A stretch of DNA of 64,000 bases from Adiantum capillus-veneris (GCA_014529385.2 CM043942.1:64015184-64079183), one strand, 5' to 3'. Positions 20,978-32,735 are shown, counted from the first letter of the stretch. The notes: generated by a model from the sequence alone, not told the origin. Numbers and translations are program-made.

Positions 20978-21297
20978 TGTGAAATTTGTGAAATTTGTGG
21001 ATGACAGACGTACAGTTCATGATCTCAGTTTTGACGATGAGATTGTTGTAGCAGGCATTTTGTGATATGGAATGTACAAGCTCAGTTTGTATGACAAGTG
21101 TGGGCAGAATTTACAAATTCTTTTGTAGATTCAAAGGCTATTTCACTTGCAAAATTTTAGCATGCACATTTTAGAAATCTGAATTTTGTGAGTTTGCTTC
21201 GTTTACAAAAATATGATATGGTTGCTTCTTTGCTTCCTCTTGAAGCACCTATATTTTGGGCAATATGCATCGTTCAAAGTTTCCAAAGGATGGTCTA
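20978..21297 (+). pseudogene. Copia pre-integrase region
   Basis: VKFVDDRRTVHDLSFDDEIV, then GMYKLSLYDKCGQN, LNFVSLLRLQKYDMVASLLP and (in another frame) NMHRSKFPKDGLARA are the GAG-pre-integrase region, whose last part normally includes the HHCC zinc site. The zinc site is eroded. The sequence is cut at 21298-21306 by the MITE target site and resumes at 21579. Confidence 0.75.
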
Positions 21298-21306
21298 GCT
21301 AGGGCC

Positions 21307-21569
21307 CGAGGAGTCCACTATGTAAAAATTGCATATAACACGTGCGAACAAGAGGTATTTAAATAATCCCTTGCTTGTATATTTTCAAGTATTATATGTA
21401 CCCCTTATCTTTGCATTTTTGTGAAAAACCAGCCCTTATGTATGAAAATTTTTACTTTCTCACAAAAACCCTTTATGTAAGTATATTTTTCTATAAATGT
21501 ACCTAATTATAAATCCCTTATTTTGTTCACACATGCTATCTTACACATTTCCTAGTGGACGCCCCAGGA
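21307..21569. mobile_element. Small MITE (Mutator-like) in the copia integrase region
   Basis: A 263-bp AT-rich insert lies between GCTAGGGCC (21298-21306) and GTTAGGGCC (21570-21578), a 9-bp duplication with one mismatch. Its ends share GTCCACTA in inverted orientation (left CGAGGAGTCCACTA, right reverse complement TCCTGGGGCGTCCACTA). Copia coding similarity stops at one target copy and resumes just after the other, which supports a true insertion. Confidence 0.65.
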
Positions 21570-21578
21570 GTTAGGGCC

Positions 21579-22310
21579 ACATACAGTTTGTAGCTTGTGC
21601 ATAGTGATGTTTGTACGCTCATGCAAACTCCGTCCTTGGGAAAATTAACTTTACTTCATGACTTTTAATGATGATTACTCCAAGCATGCATGGTTGTATC
21701 TGCTTAAGGCGAAGTCTGAAGTGTTTTTGTGCTTCAAGCAATTTTTGGCTATGGCTGAAAATGTCTCAAAATGTACTATGGACACCCTCCATTCCAATGA
21801 AGGGGGAAGTATATGTCTCATGAATTTAATGCATTTATGGCTAGTCGTGGAATAAAAAACCAGTGTACAATGTCATATACACCTCAACAAAATGGTGTTG
21901 CTGAGAGAAAAACAAGTCGCTTATGAAAATGGCATAGTGTATGGTCAACAGTCAAGCTTTTTTGTATTTGTTTTTGCTTGAGGCCATCATCTGGGCCACT
22001 TATATACTAAACACATGTCCTACAAAAGCTTTGCAATCTATGACTCCATATGAAGCATAGCATGATAGAAAACCTTCTATTGAGCATATGCGTGTTTTTG
22101 GCTGTTTGACATATGCTTTGGTACCACAAACACAACACACAAAATTGGATCATAAGGCTATCAAATGTATTTTTGTTGATTATAGTGCCAAAAGCAAAGG
22201 TTTCAGGTTGTACCATCCACAGAGAAAGTGTATCTTGGTCTCATGGGATGTTGTGTTTGTGGAAGATTTTAATTCAACCCTTGTTGTCATGTACTACAGA
22301 TATTAATGTA
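21579..22310 (+). pseudogene. Copia integrase core relic
   Basis: Pieces in shifting frames: LVHSDV-type sequence near 21590, MTFNDDYSKHAWLYLLKAKS (catalytic DDYS region), YTPQQNGVAERK (third acidic motif) near 21880, then MRVFGCLTYALVPQ and KCIFVDYSAKSKGFRLYHP, the end of integrase. It inserts element cDNA in a living copy; here frameshifts and stops abolish it. Confidence 0.8.
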
Positions 22311-22424
22311 AGCTCACATGATATTTATGACACTTTGTTTCCTATTTTCGATTGTGGAAGTTCTAATGTAAATTCCAATGAGTCCAATGACCAGCCTATG
22401 GGGGTTCCTAAAAATGTTACAAAT

Positions 22425-22594
22425 CAGTCTATTACTTATGCAGATGTACATGATGTACTTGATGAGGAAAGGGCTGAGAATGAGCGGGCTAGAGGTATGC
22501 CAAAATCATCAGTCTATTACTTATGCAGATGTACATGATGTACTTGATGAGGAAAGGACTGAGAATGAGCGGGCTAGAGGTATGCCAAAATCAT
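22425..22594. repeat. 85-bp tandem duplication in copia pol
   Basis: Units 22425-22509 and 22510-22594 differ at one or two bases. 85 is not a multiple of three, so the duplication shifts the frame. Confidence 0.9.
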
Positions 22595-22687
22595 TGGTGC
22601 ATATTTTGCATGATAGTAAATTGGATGTACCTTTGTCTAGTCGTACTCGTTGAGATTCTCGCCATGCATCTTATGCATTAGATTGTT

Positions 22688-23262
22688 ATGCTTTGGCTGT
22701 GTCTAGCTTACGTGATGCTAAGTAACTTCTATCTTTTGATGAAGCATAAAATTCAAAAAAATTGGATGGCTACCATGCAATTTGAATATGAAGTACTTAT
22801 AGAAAATGATACATGGAATTTTTGTGATTTTCCTCCTGGAGAAAAGGCCATTGGTACGAAGTGGGTTTACAACTTGGAACACAAGCCAGATTGTGAGATT
22901 GATCGCTATAAGGCTCGACTTGTTGCAAAGGGTTATGTAGAGCACTGAAAGGCATAGATTATGAAGAGACTTTTGCTCCCACTTGTCGTATAACTAATGT
23001 GCATTTTCCATGTGCATTGGCAGTTTATTTTGGTTGGGATGTATATTAGTCAAACATTGTTACTGCTTTTCTTGAATGGTGACATATTTGAGGAAGTTTA
23101 TGTAAGGCAGCCTCGCGGTTTTGTCAAGAAAGGACAAGAGGATAAAGTGTACAGATGTAAGAAATCTTTGTATGAATAGAAGCAATCTCTTCGTGCTTGG
23201 TATGAGAAAGATGATACTCATTTGATCAAATGAGGCTTTTGTGACAGTCCAACAAAAAGCAC
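22688..23262 (+). pseudogene. Copia reverse transcriptase, 5' part
   Basis: MATMQFEYEVLIENDTWNF, AIGTKWVYNLEHKPD, RYKARLVAKGYV, then IDYEETFAPTCRI and FEEVYVRQPRGFVKKGQEDK form the first half of the copia RT. It is frame-broken and interrupted by the nested LTR element right after a CDSPTKSTLL-like stretch. Confidence 0.85.
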
Positions 23263-23267
23263 ATTAT

Positions 23268-23418
23268 TGTTGGGGTATAGGCGCTCTGTCTTTTGCCCGC
23301 TCGGACGTCCACTATCTGACCGCCTACCCACATGTGTACATACCCTTATTCTTCACTACATATGAGAATAAAGAGCTCCTTATAATTAGTTCCTCTGAGT
23401 ACTCCACCCACATTCTAT

Positions 23419-23492
<74 letters not shown>

Positions 23493-23517
23493 CACATGCA
23501 CTGCATTCGCACTCACA
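23268..23517 (+). repeat. 5' LTR of the nested element
   Basis: TG...CA ends, 250 bp. Includes a pure (TC) run at 23421-23490 close to its 3' end. Confidence 0.9.
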
Positions 23518-26324
23518 ATTGGTATCAAAGTACATATTGATTATGGAGAGCACAAAAACTTTGAGATCTTTGAGGCAATAGCTCGTTTGCTCTTGGCGTT
23601 GGAGGGATCAAGAAAGCTTGAAAGCTTTGTGAGAATGCAATGGGAGCTTGTGAGCTCAGTTGAGAGTGATGTATGCTCTTGTGGAAGCTAAAAAAGGAGT
23701 GAGTAAGATTGTGTGTAAGTGAATGTGTTTTCCTAAAATTTTTCTATAACTTTGCAAACGAAAATTTTTACAAATTCGTCACCTTTTTGCTAATATTCAA
23801 CTCAGACTGACTGTATACAGAAACTGCAGGTTTTCTATTTTCACATAGTGTGCGAGTTTGATGCACTTTTGGAAGCACGGTAGGTGCCTGAAGTTAGGTG
23901 CATAAATTATGAGCTGAAGATGCAATTTGAGCTTGTGCAGAGCTTGTGGTTTGAGGGTTTTTGGTAGATTTGGGCAAAGAGTCACGAAGGCGTTTTTACA
24001 CACCATCAAAGCGGTCTCTTGAGAGACACGGTTTTTGAAGCACACAAGTGGAGCTTCTTTCACATGTTTTCATAGGATACCTTGGCAACAAATTTGTGCT
24101 TGAATTCATGGTCTTTGCAGATGGTTTACATATGGTGATGGAACTTGATTGATGCCCATTGTACATGCATTTTGGTGAGCACTTTTAAGTGCCGGTGAGT
24201 TGTCTTGAGAGCATTGTTTTTGCATTGATCAAGTTTTTGGATTGCAACTCTTTTGATTCTTGCTTATGCGCAGTCACTCCATTGATGTACGTTGAGTGTG
24301 GATTGCCATTGTATGTGAAAATGTGGAGCCATTTTGGAATTTCTACTCATTGGCATTGAATAGTGTTACGGTTTCAGATGGTAGAGATTGTACTTGAGTT
24401 TTTGCTCAGTTTTCATGGGAAACTCTGCTGGATTTTTCTTAAATTCTCGCCAGGTTTATGCGTATTCGCAGTTTACTCTCTAATGGTTTAGTGATTGATT
24501 TGACTCTCACTTTGGCAGTTATGTGAAATTTCTTGGCTTGCGGTTTGCGTTGCGTTTTGGCTCATTTGCAAAGGAAACTATGTCTATTTTTCCCTGTCTT
24601 CTTGCCATAAACGTTTGCAGTGTTATGCCATCTTGTACAAAGGTCGATATATTCACACTTTGACAGTGATCGAGTATATACCTCTCACTTTGACACTTGG
24701 ACACAAGTTTAGTGTTCTTGTATCTACTCTTGTGGGACTGCATTTATGGTATGCTCATCATGGTTACAAGTTTCCTTTGACTTTGCTTCATGTTCTCACA
24801 TTGATGCATATTCCAAGCATGAGACTACAGTATGCAGGTTACAGGTTTTCACTATTGCGCTACTGGTTGGTTTATTCTTGGTTAGCGTAGTCGTTGAGTG
24901 ATCTTCCACTTTTGATGTGTATGCATTGACATGATGTGTGACACAATTGAGTCTACACTAAAGGCTCAAGATCTTGATCTTGCCGATACTTGTGTTGTTG
25001 GCATCATTGTTGTTTCAGACGTATGAGACAACAACGGAGATATATCCAAGATGCAGATACGGCTTTGATACATGTTAGAGAGGCAATTCCAGTGGTAGTC
25101 TATGCTAATGACGGTGATGTCACGCTTGCCTCCAGTGTACCTCTTGCAGATTTGTTTATGGATAGCACAATTTCTCCACAATGGTTACTAGATAGCGATG
25201 TTGCTTTCCATGTCTCACACTACATAGTGGTTATAGCACTTTTTCTAGTGGGAGACTTGGTTGTGTGCACTTGACGATGGTTCGACGTTTGAGACAGAGG
25301 GTGGCATGAGACGTTTGTTCTCTCTTTTCCTAACAGTGTGTCATACACGCTATGACACGTGCGTTATGTTCCTCAGTTGAGATAGAGCTTGATCTTAGTG
25401 AGATAGTTGTCAGTTTTTGGTTGGCAGGTACTACTAGAGAGAGTTCTTTCCAGATGCATTGCGGTTCACTGGTGATTGCCAAAGGAGCCCGCAACAGCCG
25501 CAACAGCCTCATATATCCTATGCATGTGTCTGAGGTTCGAGACGGCATAGTCAGTCTCGTTTTGTTGTTGGCATGCATTCATCGAGAGACGAGACGTGTC
25601 TCTTTTTCCATCGATCTCCATCATGCTCAAAAGACAGAGCATATGGTTGTGCAGGACGTGTAGGTAGACTCTATAGAGACAGAGGTAGAGTGGTAGTGCT
25701 CTAGCACGACACAACAGGTGTTGTCAGAGTTTGTGTAGTCAAAGGTAGAGCAGGTATGTTCCCTAGAGACACACACACATATGACAAATATGGAGTTTTT
25801 TGACATGCTCATGCTAGAGGCTGATGAGTTGATGCCAGGATACACAATTTTGCTTATGGATGAGAGGGATATAGCTACCCCAGTGTCGGTAGTGACACAT
25901 CCATACACGATGAGTAGTCTTGATGATGTAGTACATGTACATATCATAGGAAAGGCTAGACAACCATGTTTGCACAGATTTCTTTAGTGCTCATGCATCT
26001 CATGTATGACCTCCTTGTGTTGAGACCCAACCTAGCAGCTGCAGTGGGAGTATTTGCTGTAGGGATTGTCAGCTCTATGATGATTGAGACTAGCATGATG
26101 CTTCATGGAGCTTTGCAGACCATATACAGTTGTTTGCGGGATTTAAATGTAGGCTCTAGCAGGGGTCCATAACTAACCGACCACCAAAGCCGATGCGACT
26201 CCGTGTAGATCGACAGAGTGAGCCAGTGGTCATAGGTTGAGAGTCTCTCACCTGTTTCCTTGTACATACTATTAGTCTAGCTAGTAGGTCTCACTTATCG
26301 GTGCATCGCCTTTAAGTGGGAGAT

Positions 26325-26478
26325 TGTTGGGGTGAAGGCACTTCACCTTCTTTTGCCTGCTCGGACATCCAGTGTTCGGGCGCCTTCCCACGTGTGTACA
26401 TACCCTTATTCTTCATTACATATGAGAATGAGGAGCTCCTTATCATTAGTTCTTAAGGCTTCTCCACCCACATCCCGT

Positions 26479-26554
<76 letters not shown>

Positions 26555-26596
26555 CCCCCCCCTCCCCGGCACATGCACCGCATTTGCGCACTCACA
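26325..26596 (+). repeat. 3' LTR of the nested element
   Basis: 272 bp, aligned with the 5' LTR along its whole length. It too has a (TC) run (26481-26550), here followed by a C run that accounts for part of the extra length. Substitutions elsewhere show the insertion is not very recent. Confidence 0.9.
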
Positions 26597-26930
26597 ATTG
26601 TATGTAAAGTGTGAGGGTGATGTACTTTTCATTGTCGTTCTGTACATGGATGATTTGATGATCACTAGACCAATTGAGAGACATATTTTTGAATTTAAGA
26701 CTGGTTTGAATGCTACTTTTAAGATGAAAAATTTGGGATTGTTGCATCATTAATTGGGCATATAGTTTAAGAAATGTGATGGTGGTATTGCCTTGTGTCA
26801 AACAAGTTACATATATACATTATTATGTGAGTTTGCAATCTAATAAGTTAGCAGATTCATGCATAGCCTAGGGTTTAAGCCTTGGCAGGTTGTCAATGTC
26901 AGGCTGTCAAGAGGACTTTTTACTACTTGA
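26597..26930 (+). pseudogene. Copia reverse transcriptase, 3' part, and RNase H trace
   Basis: Directly after the nested element the host pol continues with YVKCEGDV, VVLYMDDLMITRP (the YxDD catalytic motif, here YMDD) and FKMKNLGLLHH. Near 26880-26930 a broken frame resembling AVKRTFYYLSGTLHLG marks the RNase H area. Confidence 0.85.
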
Positions 26931-26979
26931 GTGGCACTTTACATCTTGGCCCAACCAACATCACTCCCAGGGGACATTT

Positions 26980-27659
26980 TTTACTATATACATGTGGTAA
27001 TGATGTGTGTGAACACACTTAAGACATCCGGGGCATTTTTTCCTCACTAGGAGGTTTTATCCTCCGTGCATTGTATATACGTCCATCATTCTAGGGCTAT
27101 CTTATCTTTCCATTGCACACTAATTAATACACTCTCTACTGTGTGCCTTGAGCTTCCTTCGTCTTTTCCAAGCTATGTGTGTTCATTAGGAAGAGGATGG
27201 GGTCTAGGAGGGCCTCTTTATTTTGCACTCATAAGCTTATGGAGGTGATTAACATTTTGACAAATAGTTGTATGCCATGTGTGCAAGAATGGTGGGCGTG
27301 TAAGAGATATGTAAGAGTGGTCAAAGGATACACTTTTTCCCCCAAAAAGGAGGTGAATAATTTTATGATTTTTGTCCCTTCATAACTCCCACATACCATC
27401 TCAAGTTTGAGCGAAGATTATCATCGAGCTCTTTCCATAGATATGCTACATGATATGGTTTTACCTGCTAGATTTTTGAATTCCATTTTGGGGGAGAAAT
27501 TTGAATTCTAATAAAGTAGCCATTTTTCCTGTTTGAATTCAAAATATATTTTTTTGATTACTCTATTAATACTAAGGTTTGACTTCCTTAACATGCCAAA
27601 TATAGAGGCCCTCCTAGACCCCATCTCTTCCTAATGTTTGTGCAACCCTAATTGCAACA
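26980..27659 (+). repeat. 3' LTR of the forward copia element, interrupted by a MITE
   Basis: 26980-27184 and 27636-27659 together reproduce the family LTR seen at 14202-14427, ending AACCCTAATTGCAACA. The middle 451 bp is an inserted MITE. Confidence 0.8.
27185..27635. mobile_element. MITE inside the copia LTR
   Basis: Ends are inverted repeats of about 35 bp: left ATTAGGAAGAGGATGGGGTC and right (reverse complement) ATTAGGAAGAGATGGGGTCT, both continuing into TAGGAGGGCCTCT. Flanks GTGTGTTC and GTTTGTGC match at 6 of 8 positions, compatible with an aged 8-bp (hAT-like) duplication. The interruption of a known LTR proves it is an insertion. A related fragment lies at 30690-30885. Confidence 0.75.
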
Positions 27660-28485
27660 AAAAAAGTGGCTACACTTCTTTGAAAAGCTCAAAGAACCAA
27701 GAGTTTGTTCATCCTCCAAGATGGCTAATGAAAGCGTGGAGTTGAAGGAAGAGGTTTAAAGAAATAAGAGGGAGACTTATGATAAGAAATTATCAGAGGA
27801 CTTCATCCTGAACATTACCAGGATTTGATGAAGGTGATGGATGAACACAAGGACAATTAGCAGCGAGAGGCCAACAAGAAGAGAGTCAAAGAATTGAAGA
27901 AAAAGGAGATGGCTGGGGTTGGTAAATCTAGTAGGGTGGCACCTGAAACCAATAGTGTAGCACCTATCGGTCTGAAATTTCCTAGTCCACAAATATCTGC
28001 ATCTGCATTGCAATGGCTATCACCTCATCAGGGTAAAACATATTGATGAGGCTCTTCCATCCTTAGTTTCACCCTAGTGAAGATAATTCACAAGTCAATC
28101 TCATCCTAGTGGTGAAACTAATAAAAAAAAAGGGAGAAGAATGTTAGAGGCTAAGGTTCAGTTTAGTTGTTCCTACAATTCCAACTATTAAAAAGCAAGA
28201 AGTGATGATCAAGAAGAGGAGGAAATGAACATCCAAGGATGACTACATAAGATGAAAGACCACAACACACAAAGGGGTGAAGAGGGTAGGGGAGGGAATT
28301 ATAGTTATGTTTCATAGTGCCACTGCTCGGGGTTATACTGGATGAGTTCATTATCATCATTGTCTTTTATTTCTGTGTCTTTCTCTCAATTCTCTTAACT
28401 CTTAGCTATCACTAATAGCTATTACTAGCAGCTAGCTACACACTACATTCTGTTACTATTGAGCTGCAAAGTTCAACATCAACCC
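27660..28485. other. No firm gene; weak gag-like coiled segment
   Basis: A broken forward reading at 27720-28010 is rich in Lys/Glu (ANKKRVKELKKKEMAG) and may be a retroelement gag remnant, but no zinc knuckle is visible. Confidence 0.3.
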
Positions 28486-28489
28486 TCAT

Positions 28490-29300
28490 GTATGACCAAA
28501 GAATCTTCATATTCATCATATGTTGATGTATACTTTGATGGTTTGTAGCAAAGCCCTAAAGAGGAGTCTGATAGCAAAGATTTTGGATACTATGTGAGAA
28601 AAAAATAAGATAGGTTCCAAGGACAGGCTTGATAGTGATCTAGGACCATGTAAATATAGTAGGGTCAAACTTCTTATGGGTAGGTTGATTGATGATGGGT
28701 ATGCTAGCTAGTCAACACAATGCATACATGGCTAGGTTGCATTGGAGATATCCATAAATTTTTAGGATGTTAATGGTAGTGCAAATAGGGAAAAATTGAT
28801 GGTTGAAGAGGCGGTTCAATTCATACAAATGAAGCATGGAGATTTGGGAACATTACTTGATGGCAAGAAAGAAATTGGTTGCAAATCATTGTACAAGGTG
28901 AAGCATAAGGTTGGTGGAAGCCTTGAAAGATGTTGGCATTGTGCTTAATACCATCTATGTAGATGACTTGATATCCAAGAATTTAAGGGGCTTCTTAAGA
29001 AGGACTTTTAAATAAAGGGAGATCTATGCTACTTTCTTGGTCTTGAGGTAATTCACACAAACAAAGGGTATATGTTTGTCTTGAGGTAATTCACACAAAC
29101 AAAGGGTATATGGTTGTCTTAGAGACATATGAATTGGATATGTTATCCAAACAAGGATTGGTTGTTGCAAGCCTATTTTTATGCCCTTGGACGTCACTGA
29201 AAAGCAAATTGCACATGATGGTGATGCACTTGAGGACCTTACTATGTAACACAGGATTGTGAGCAACCTCATCTACTTGACCATCATGGTGGTGAGATTT
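28490..29300 (+). pseudogene. Old copia reverse transcriptase relic
   Basis: In shifting forward frames: EEAVQFIQMKHGDLGTL, KKEIGCKSLYKVKHKVGGSL (RT start region), IYVDDL near 28950 (catalytic YVDD), FLGLEVIHTNKGYM, and LIYLTIMVV at the end, corresponding to the region around the end of copia RT. Whole segments between these blocks are deleted. A 39-bp tandem duplication (near 29040-29113, TCTTGAGGTAATTCACACAA) disrupts it further. It is older and from another family than the copia element at 17-27 kb. Confidence 0.7.
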
Positions 29301-30360
29301 GAGTTATATAGTGGCACTATTGTGACTCCTAGAAATGACAAATTGCATAAGATAGCCAAGTGGCCAAGTAGTCTTGTGTGTTGGGGAGGGGGAGCCACAC
29401 TCAAAGCCTCAACACTAGATTGGCCCATCGGGACACTTTTATGTCCTCTCAACCAAACAACTTTTTGGAACTATTCGAATGCTGGAAATGAAAATAGATT
29501 TTCAAAGCATGGTTAAGACTTATTGGTTGATAGAAACTTGGCGTTTGTTTGGGCATAGATTCCACCTTTAACCTTGTGCTTGCAAAGAATTTCTCATCAT
29601 CTTAAATTGGGCAAACAATGCGTGTCATTTTTTGGCAACTTTTCATAATAATATCAAATGACCAACCTAAAACTCATGTTATTGAGGCTTATAGAGTTAG
29701 TTCATTAGCAATACTAGCATGATTCTAAGGACTAGTCCATGCTGTAAGTACTAACATGCTTTTAAAATTTAGGTCATGCTGTGATTTCAAGTGATGGCTT
29801 GCATATGAGTATCTACTACATGGGCTGATTTTTTGACAAATGTTGCACTGTAATGAAATTTTTGGCAAGCTAGATGCAAAGTAAACAAAAATTTGAGTTC
29901 ACACAAGGGTTTTCTAGCCTATAACCAACCTCCCTTGAGTTTTTGGGCACCCATGCAAACAATGCAGCAACATTGGGAATCATTAGCTACCAATTTTATA
30001 AGAAGCAAGTACGTTGGCCATACGATCCTCACAACTAGTCACAAGAGCTTTATGCCAAGCAGGAACGCACACCTAATAATGGAACATGACAAAAGTCCAT
30101 ATCCACTGATAGAGCCACCAGGTCTTGATAGGATTGTTATGGAGGATGATTAGATTCTCCTCACCCGAAGGATGGCGATGGGGTGGGACTATCATGTAAA
30201 TTCACCTCAACAAGAGGCATCCAGCCCTTTCACTATGCTTGGATTGGAGGAGGCGTCCATGAAAAACTAGATGAGATTAGCTTGCTACTCATCTTTCCCG
30301 CCTTTGAAAGCATGGGCGGGCATAGAAAACAATGGAGCGGATTCACAAGATTGAAAATCA
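29301..30360. other. No gene recognised
   Basis: Open frames at 29893-30153 and 30183-30476 lack any family pattern; the second overlaps the tRNA-like sequence. Nothing else seen. Confidence 0.45.
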
Positions 30361-30432
30361 TGGATATGCGGGTATCGATCCCTATACCTCTCGTATGCTC
30401 AGCGAGTGCTCTACCATATGAGCTACATCCCC
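30361..30432 (-). tRNA. tRNA-Ala (AGC) pseudogene
   Basis: The minus strand reads GGGGATGTAGCTCATATGGT, then AGAGCACTCGC, loop TGAGCAT with anticodon AGC, and GGGATCGATACCC before a CCA-like end. This is the plant tRNA-Ala layout in 72 bases. Defects: one acceptor pair lost, position 33 is G instead of the universal T, and two T-stem pairs are broken. It is most likely non-functional or the head of a tRNA-derived SINE. The T-loop/B box region is still well preserved. Confidence 0.75.
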
Positions 30433-30689
30433 TAGATGCTTCAATGGCTGTGGCAAGAAAAGTGGAAGCCGATTAACTTCTACTATAGCTTTCAAAAGGG
30501 TCCAATCATGGAGTAATTTTATATGCTCTACAACTTATTCCTCCAATTGCCACCACATATATTCATTGAAATTTTGGATGCTCCACAACTCATTGCTCCT
30601 CTAGCCTCTAGGACCAGGGTAATACACAAAACCATGCTCTTACTCTCCATAAAAATTAAAGATTCATCTCCTATTTATGGCCACATATG

Positions 30690-30885
30690 TGTTACATGAT
30701 AGGCCTTTGCTCGCTAGATTTTAAATTTCATTTTTGAAGGGAAATTCAAATTCAAATAAACTAGCCGTTTTGCCTATTTGAATTCAAAAACTATAATTTG
30801 AATTGTTTCTTAATACTAGAGGTTTGAATCCCTTAAATTGCCAAATAAAGAGTCTCTCTTAGACTCCATTCTCTACCTAATGCTA
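30690..30885. repeat. Diverged fragment related to the 27.2-kb MITE
   Basis: TACATGATA...CGCTAGATTTTA through TTGCCAAATAAAGAGTCTCT...CCTAATG aligns with about 27445-27636, the right part of the MITE. The matching left end is not found, so it is a truncated relative. Confidence 0.55.
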
Positions 30886-32600
30886 AATGTTTCATATTCT
30901 GATAGTCTTGCATGAATATTGCAATCGTGTTTGGTGCACTCACTACTTAGCAAGTGCCATACAAAAGCATGGTGGAGAGTTAATTTCTACTTTGAAATGG
31001 AATTTTGTGTTGTGCCTTGTAGTTTGGTTCCTACAACATGCACATGCAAATAAAGAATGAGGTAACAAACATGAAATTGTCAATATTTCATTGAGAAACA
31101 CTTCACACACTTGCTCGCTTGCTACACATTCACCCACTCTTTGAATGCCTTTGTTCTTTGCAACTCTCATCAGAGTGTGAATTACCTCTACGATTTTAAT
31201 ATCTCCTGTTTCTTCATACCTAGCAACAAGAAACAACAAACATCCTTTGAATAGTAGCTTGGTCTATGCAATTACATGGAATTTCCCTCATGTCATGCCT
31301 ACCTAGTACCCATCCATCATCTGCCAATTCTTGGTAAGCCAAGGCCACATGGAAGGTCCAATTTGGTAATTTTCCTCTTTTGGAAAGCATAAAAATGAAT
31401 TGTTTATGGGTAGAAAAATGATTTTTTCAAACATTTCCATAAGCAATAAAGTCATGCCTTCTCCTTCATCCCGCATGCATCATCCAAACTACCATTTCCC
31501 CACACATGTGCTACTTTTCTTGCATACCACTTTAAGCCTACATGCCATTTGTAGTCCTTGACTTCTTCTTCTTTCTCTCTTCTCCACGCAGTCTTGGTGT
31601 TGAGAAATTTAGTCTCATATATAGTTAATGTTCACAAAAATTTGTAGCACTTACAAAAATGACTATGACATAGACAACCACCACTTAGCTGGAACCTCAC
31701 ATGAATTAAAATTTAATCTACAACATAAAACGGTTGTTGCATTAGAAACATGTGCTTTTGATACCCTTACAATCACTTAACACTAGGGATGTGTGAACAT
31801 GAGCCACTTTTGTGGCTATAAGCAATTTTTTTGTAATTCTTGTTCTCATAGACCACAAAAAACCTCATCAAAACCTTTTAGGGATTTGTTCTCAAGGCAT
31901 GTAGGGAGTTGAAAAAAATAGAAACAAATAATTTCATGTAAAATTGTTATTTTTTAAGAGCCATCTTTTAGGTGCAATCAAGCAAAAATCGCTCAATTTT
32001 TTTGATATCCCTTGAAGACCCCTTAAAAACCTTCAAAGCACATTGAAACTTTTTTGAAAAATACATGGATATGTATACAATGCGAATCTATGCATATACT
32101 ATTTTTGGAAAAAATTGTCGACTTGTTTTAGGCCTCAAAAACATGTATCCTATTAAACTTAAAAGAAAATTTTGTGGCTTCTTACTATTTTTTGAAAACT
32201 AATTTTTTAATTTTACACTTTTCTAGAATAAATGGTTTACTATAACTTTCCTCTATGTCATAGGACCGCAATGATATCCTATGATAATGGTTTCTTGAAA
32301 AGTAGACAATCTTAGAGCTAATTTTATAGAATGATGTGCCAAGCCACTTAAAGGATCTAAGACCATGCTTGGTGCAAGTCAACCCTAGTCCTAATGATTA
32401 ATTAGAAATTAGTTGATAGTTATCTACTTAGACAAGTCCCCATGAAAAATAGCAAGAGTATGTTGCACATCTTAATTCTTATAATATTTTTGGCTCACAT
32501 AGCTTATTTCTCAATGTCAAGGCTACTTGAGGGCTAGCTAAATATAGAGACTTATGAAAAGCAAGATTTTGGCTCGACTAGATTCATGAAGCAATTGTGA
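30886..32600. other. AT-rich stretch, nothing recognised
   Basis: A 98-codon minus-strand frame at 30943-31239 has no known motif. No RNA, repeat array or element end seen. Confidence 0.45.
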
Positions 32601-32727
32601 CACTACCTCCCATGCTCTCAGTTGTACGACTAGAACCCCTTCTCATTCATGAAGAAATTGTGAGACTACCTCCCATGCTCTTACTTGTGTGATCAAATTC
32701 GCTTCTTATGTATGAGATATTGTGTTT
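32585..32727. repeat. Short tandem duplication (~70 bp)
   Basis: ATTCATGAAGCAATTGTGAC followed by ACTACCTCCCATGCTCT recurs about 69 bases later with several changes. Confidence 0.7.
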
Positions 32728-32735
32728 GTCTCGTT

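Larger units (their letters stand above)
23268..26596 (+). mobile_element. Nested LTR retroelement with intact ends, gutted interior
   Basis: Two direct repeats, 23268-23517 and 26325-26596, both starting TGTTGGGG and ending CACTCACA, enclose 2.8 kb. ATTGGTATCAAAG follows the left LTR (initiator tRNA primer site) and AAGTGGGAGAT precedes the right LTR (polypurine tract). ATTAT before and ATTGT after are the target duplication with one mismatch, and the host RT reading resumes immediately after. Inside, only WLLDSDVAFHVSH (protease motif with Gly changed to Asp) near 25180 and a pre-integrase piece (GSLVIAKGARN, MHVSEVRDG) near 25460-25560 are recognisable. RT and integrase are absent, so it is a non-autonomous copia-type derivative. 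Confidence 0.9.
17258..27659 (+). mobile_element. Forward Ty1/copia element, heavily nested and broken
   Basis: The order is leader, gag, protease, (duplicated block with second gag), pre-integrase, integrase, RT, RNase H remnant and 3' LTR. The 5' LTR is missing and replaced by the exon-like segment before 17258. It matches the reverse copia fragment at 12.5-14.4 kb in leader, gag and LTR. Insertions inside it: a duplicated block (18675-20977), a MITE (21307-21569), a complete LTR element (23268-26596) and a MITE within the 3' LTR (27185-27635). Removing these gives a contiguous though stop-ridden copia pol. Confidence 0.85.

Noticed and set aside
27445-30890. Similar segments at 27.4-27.6 and 30.7-30.9 kb as LTRs of one element around the 28.5-29.3-kb copia relic
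   Set aside because: The 27.2-27.6-kb segment has terminal inverted repeats and interrupts a copia LTR, so it is a MITE; the second segment is only a related fragment.
30943-31239. 98-codon minus-strand ORF as a gene
   Set aside because: No recognisable domain, no splice or promoter support; kept only as a note in the gap entry.
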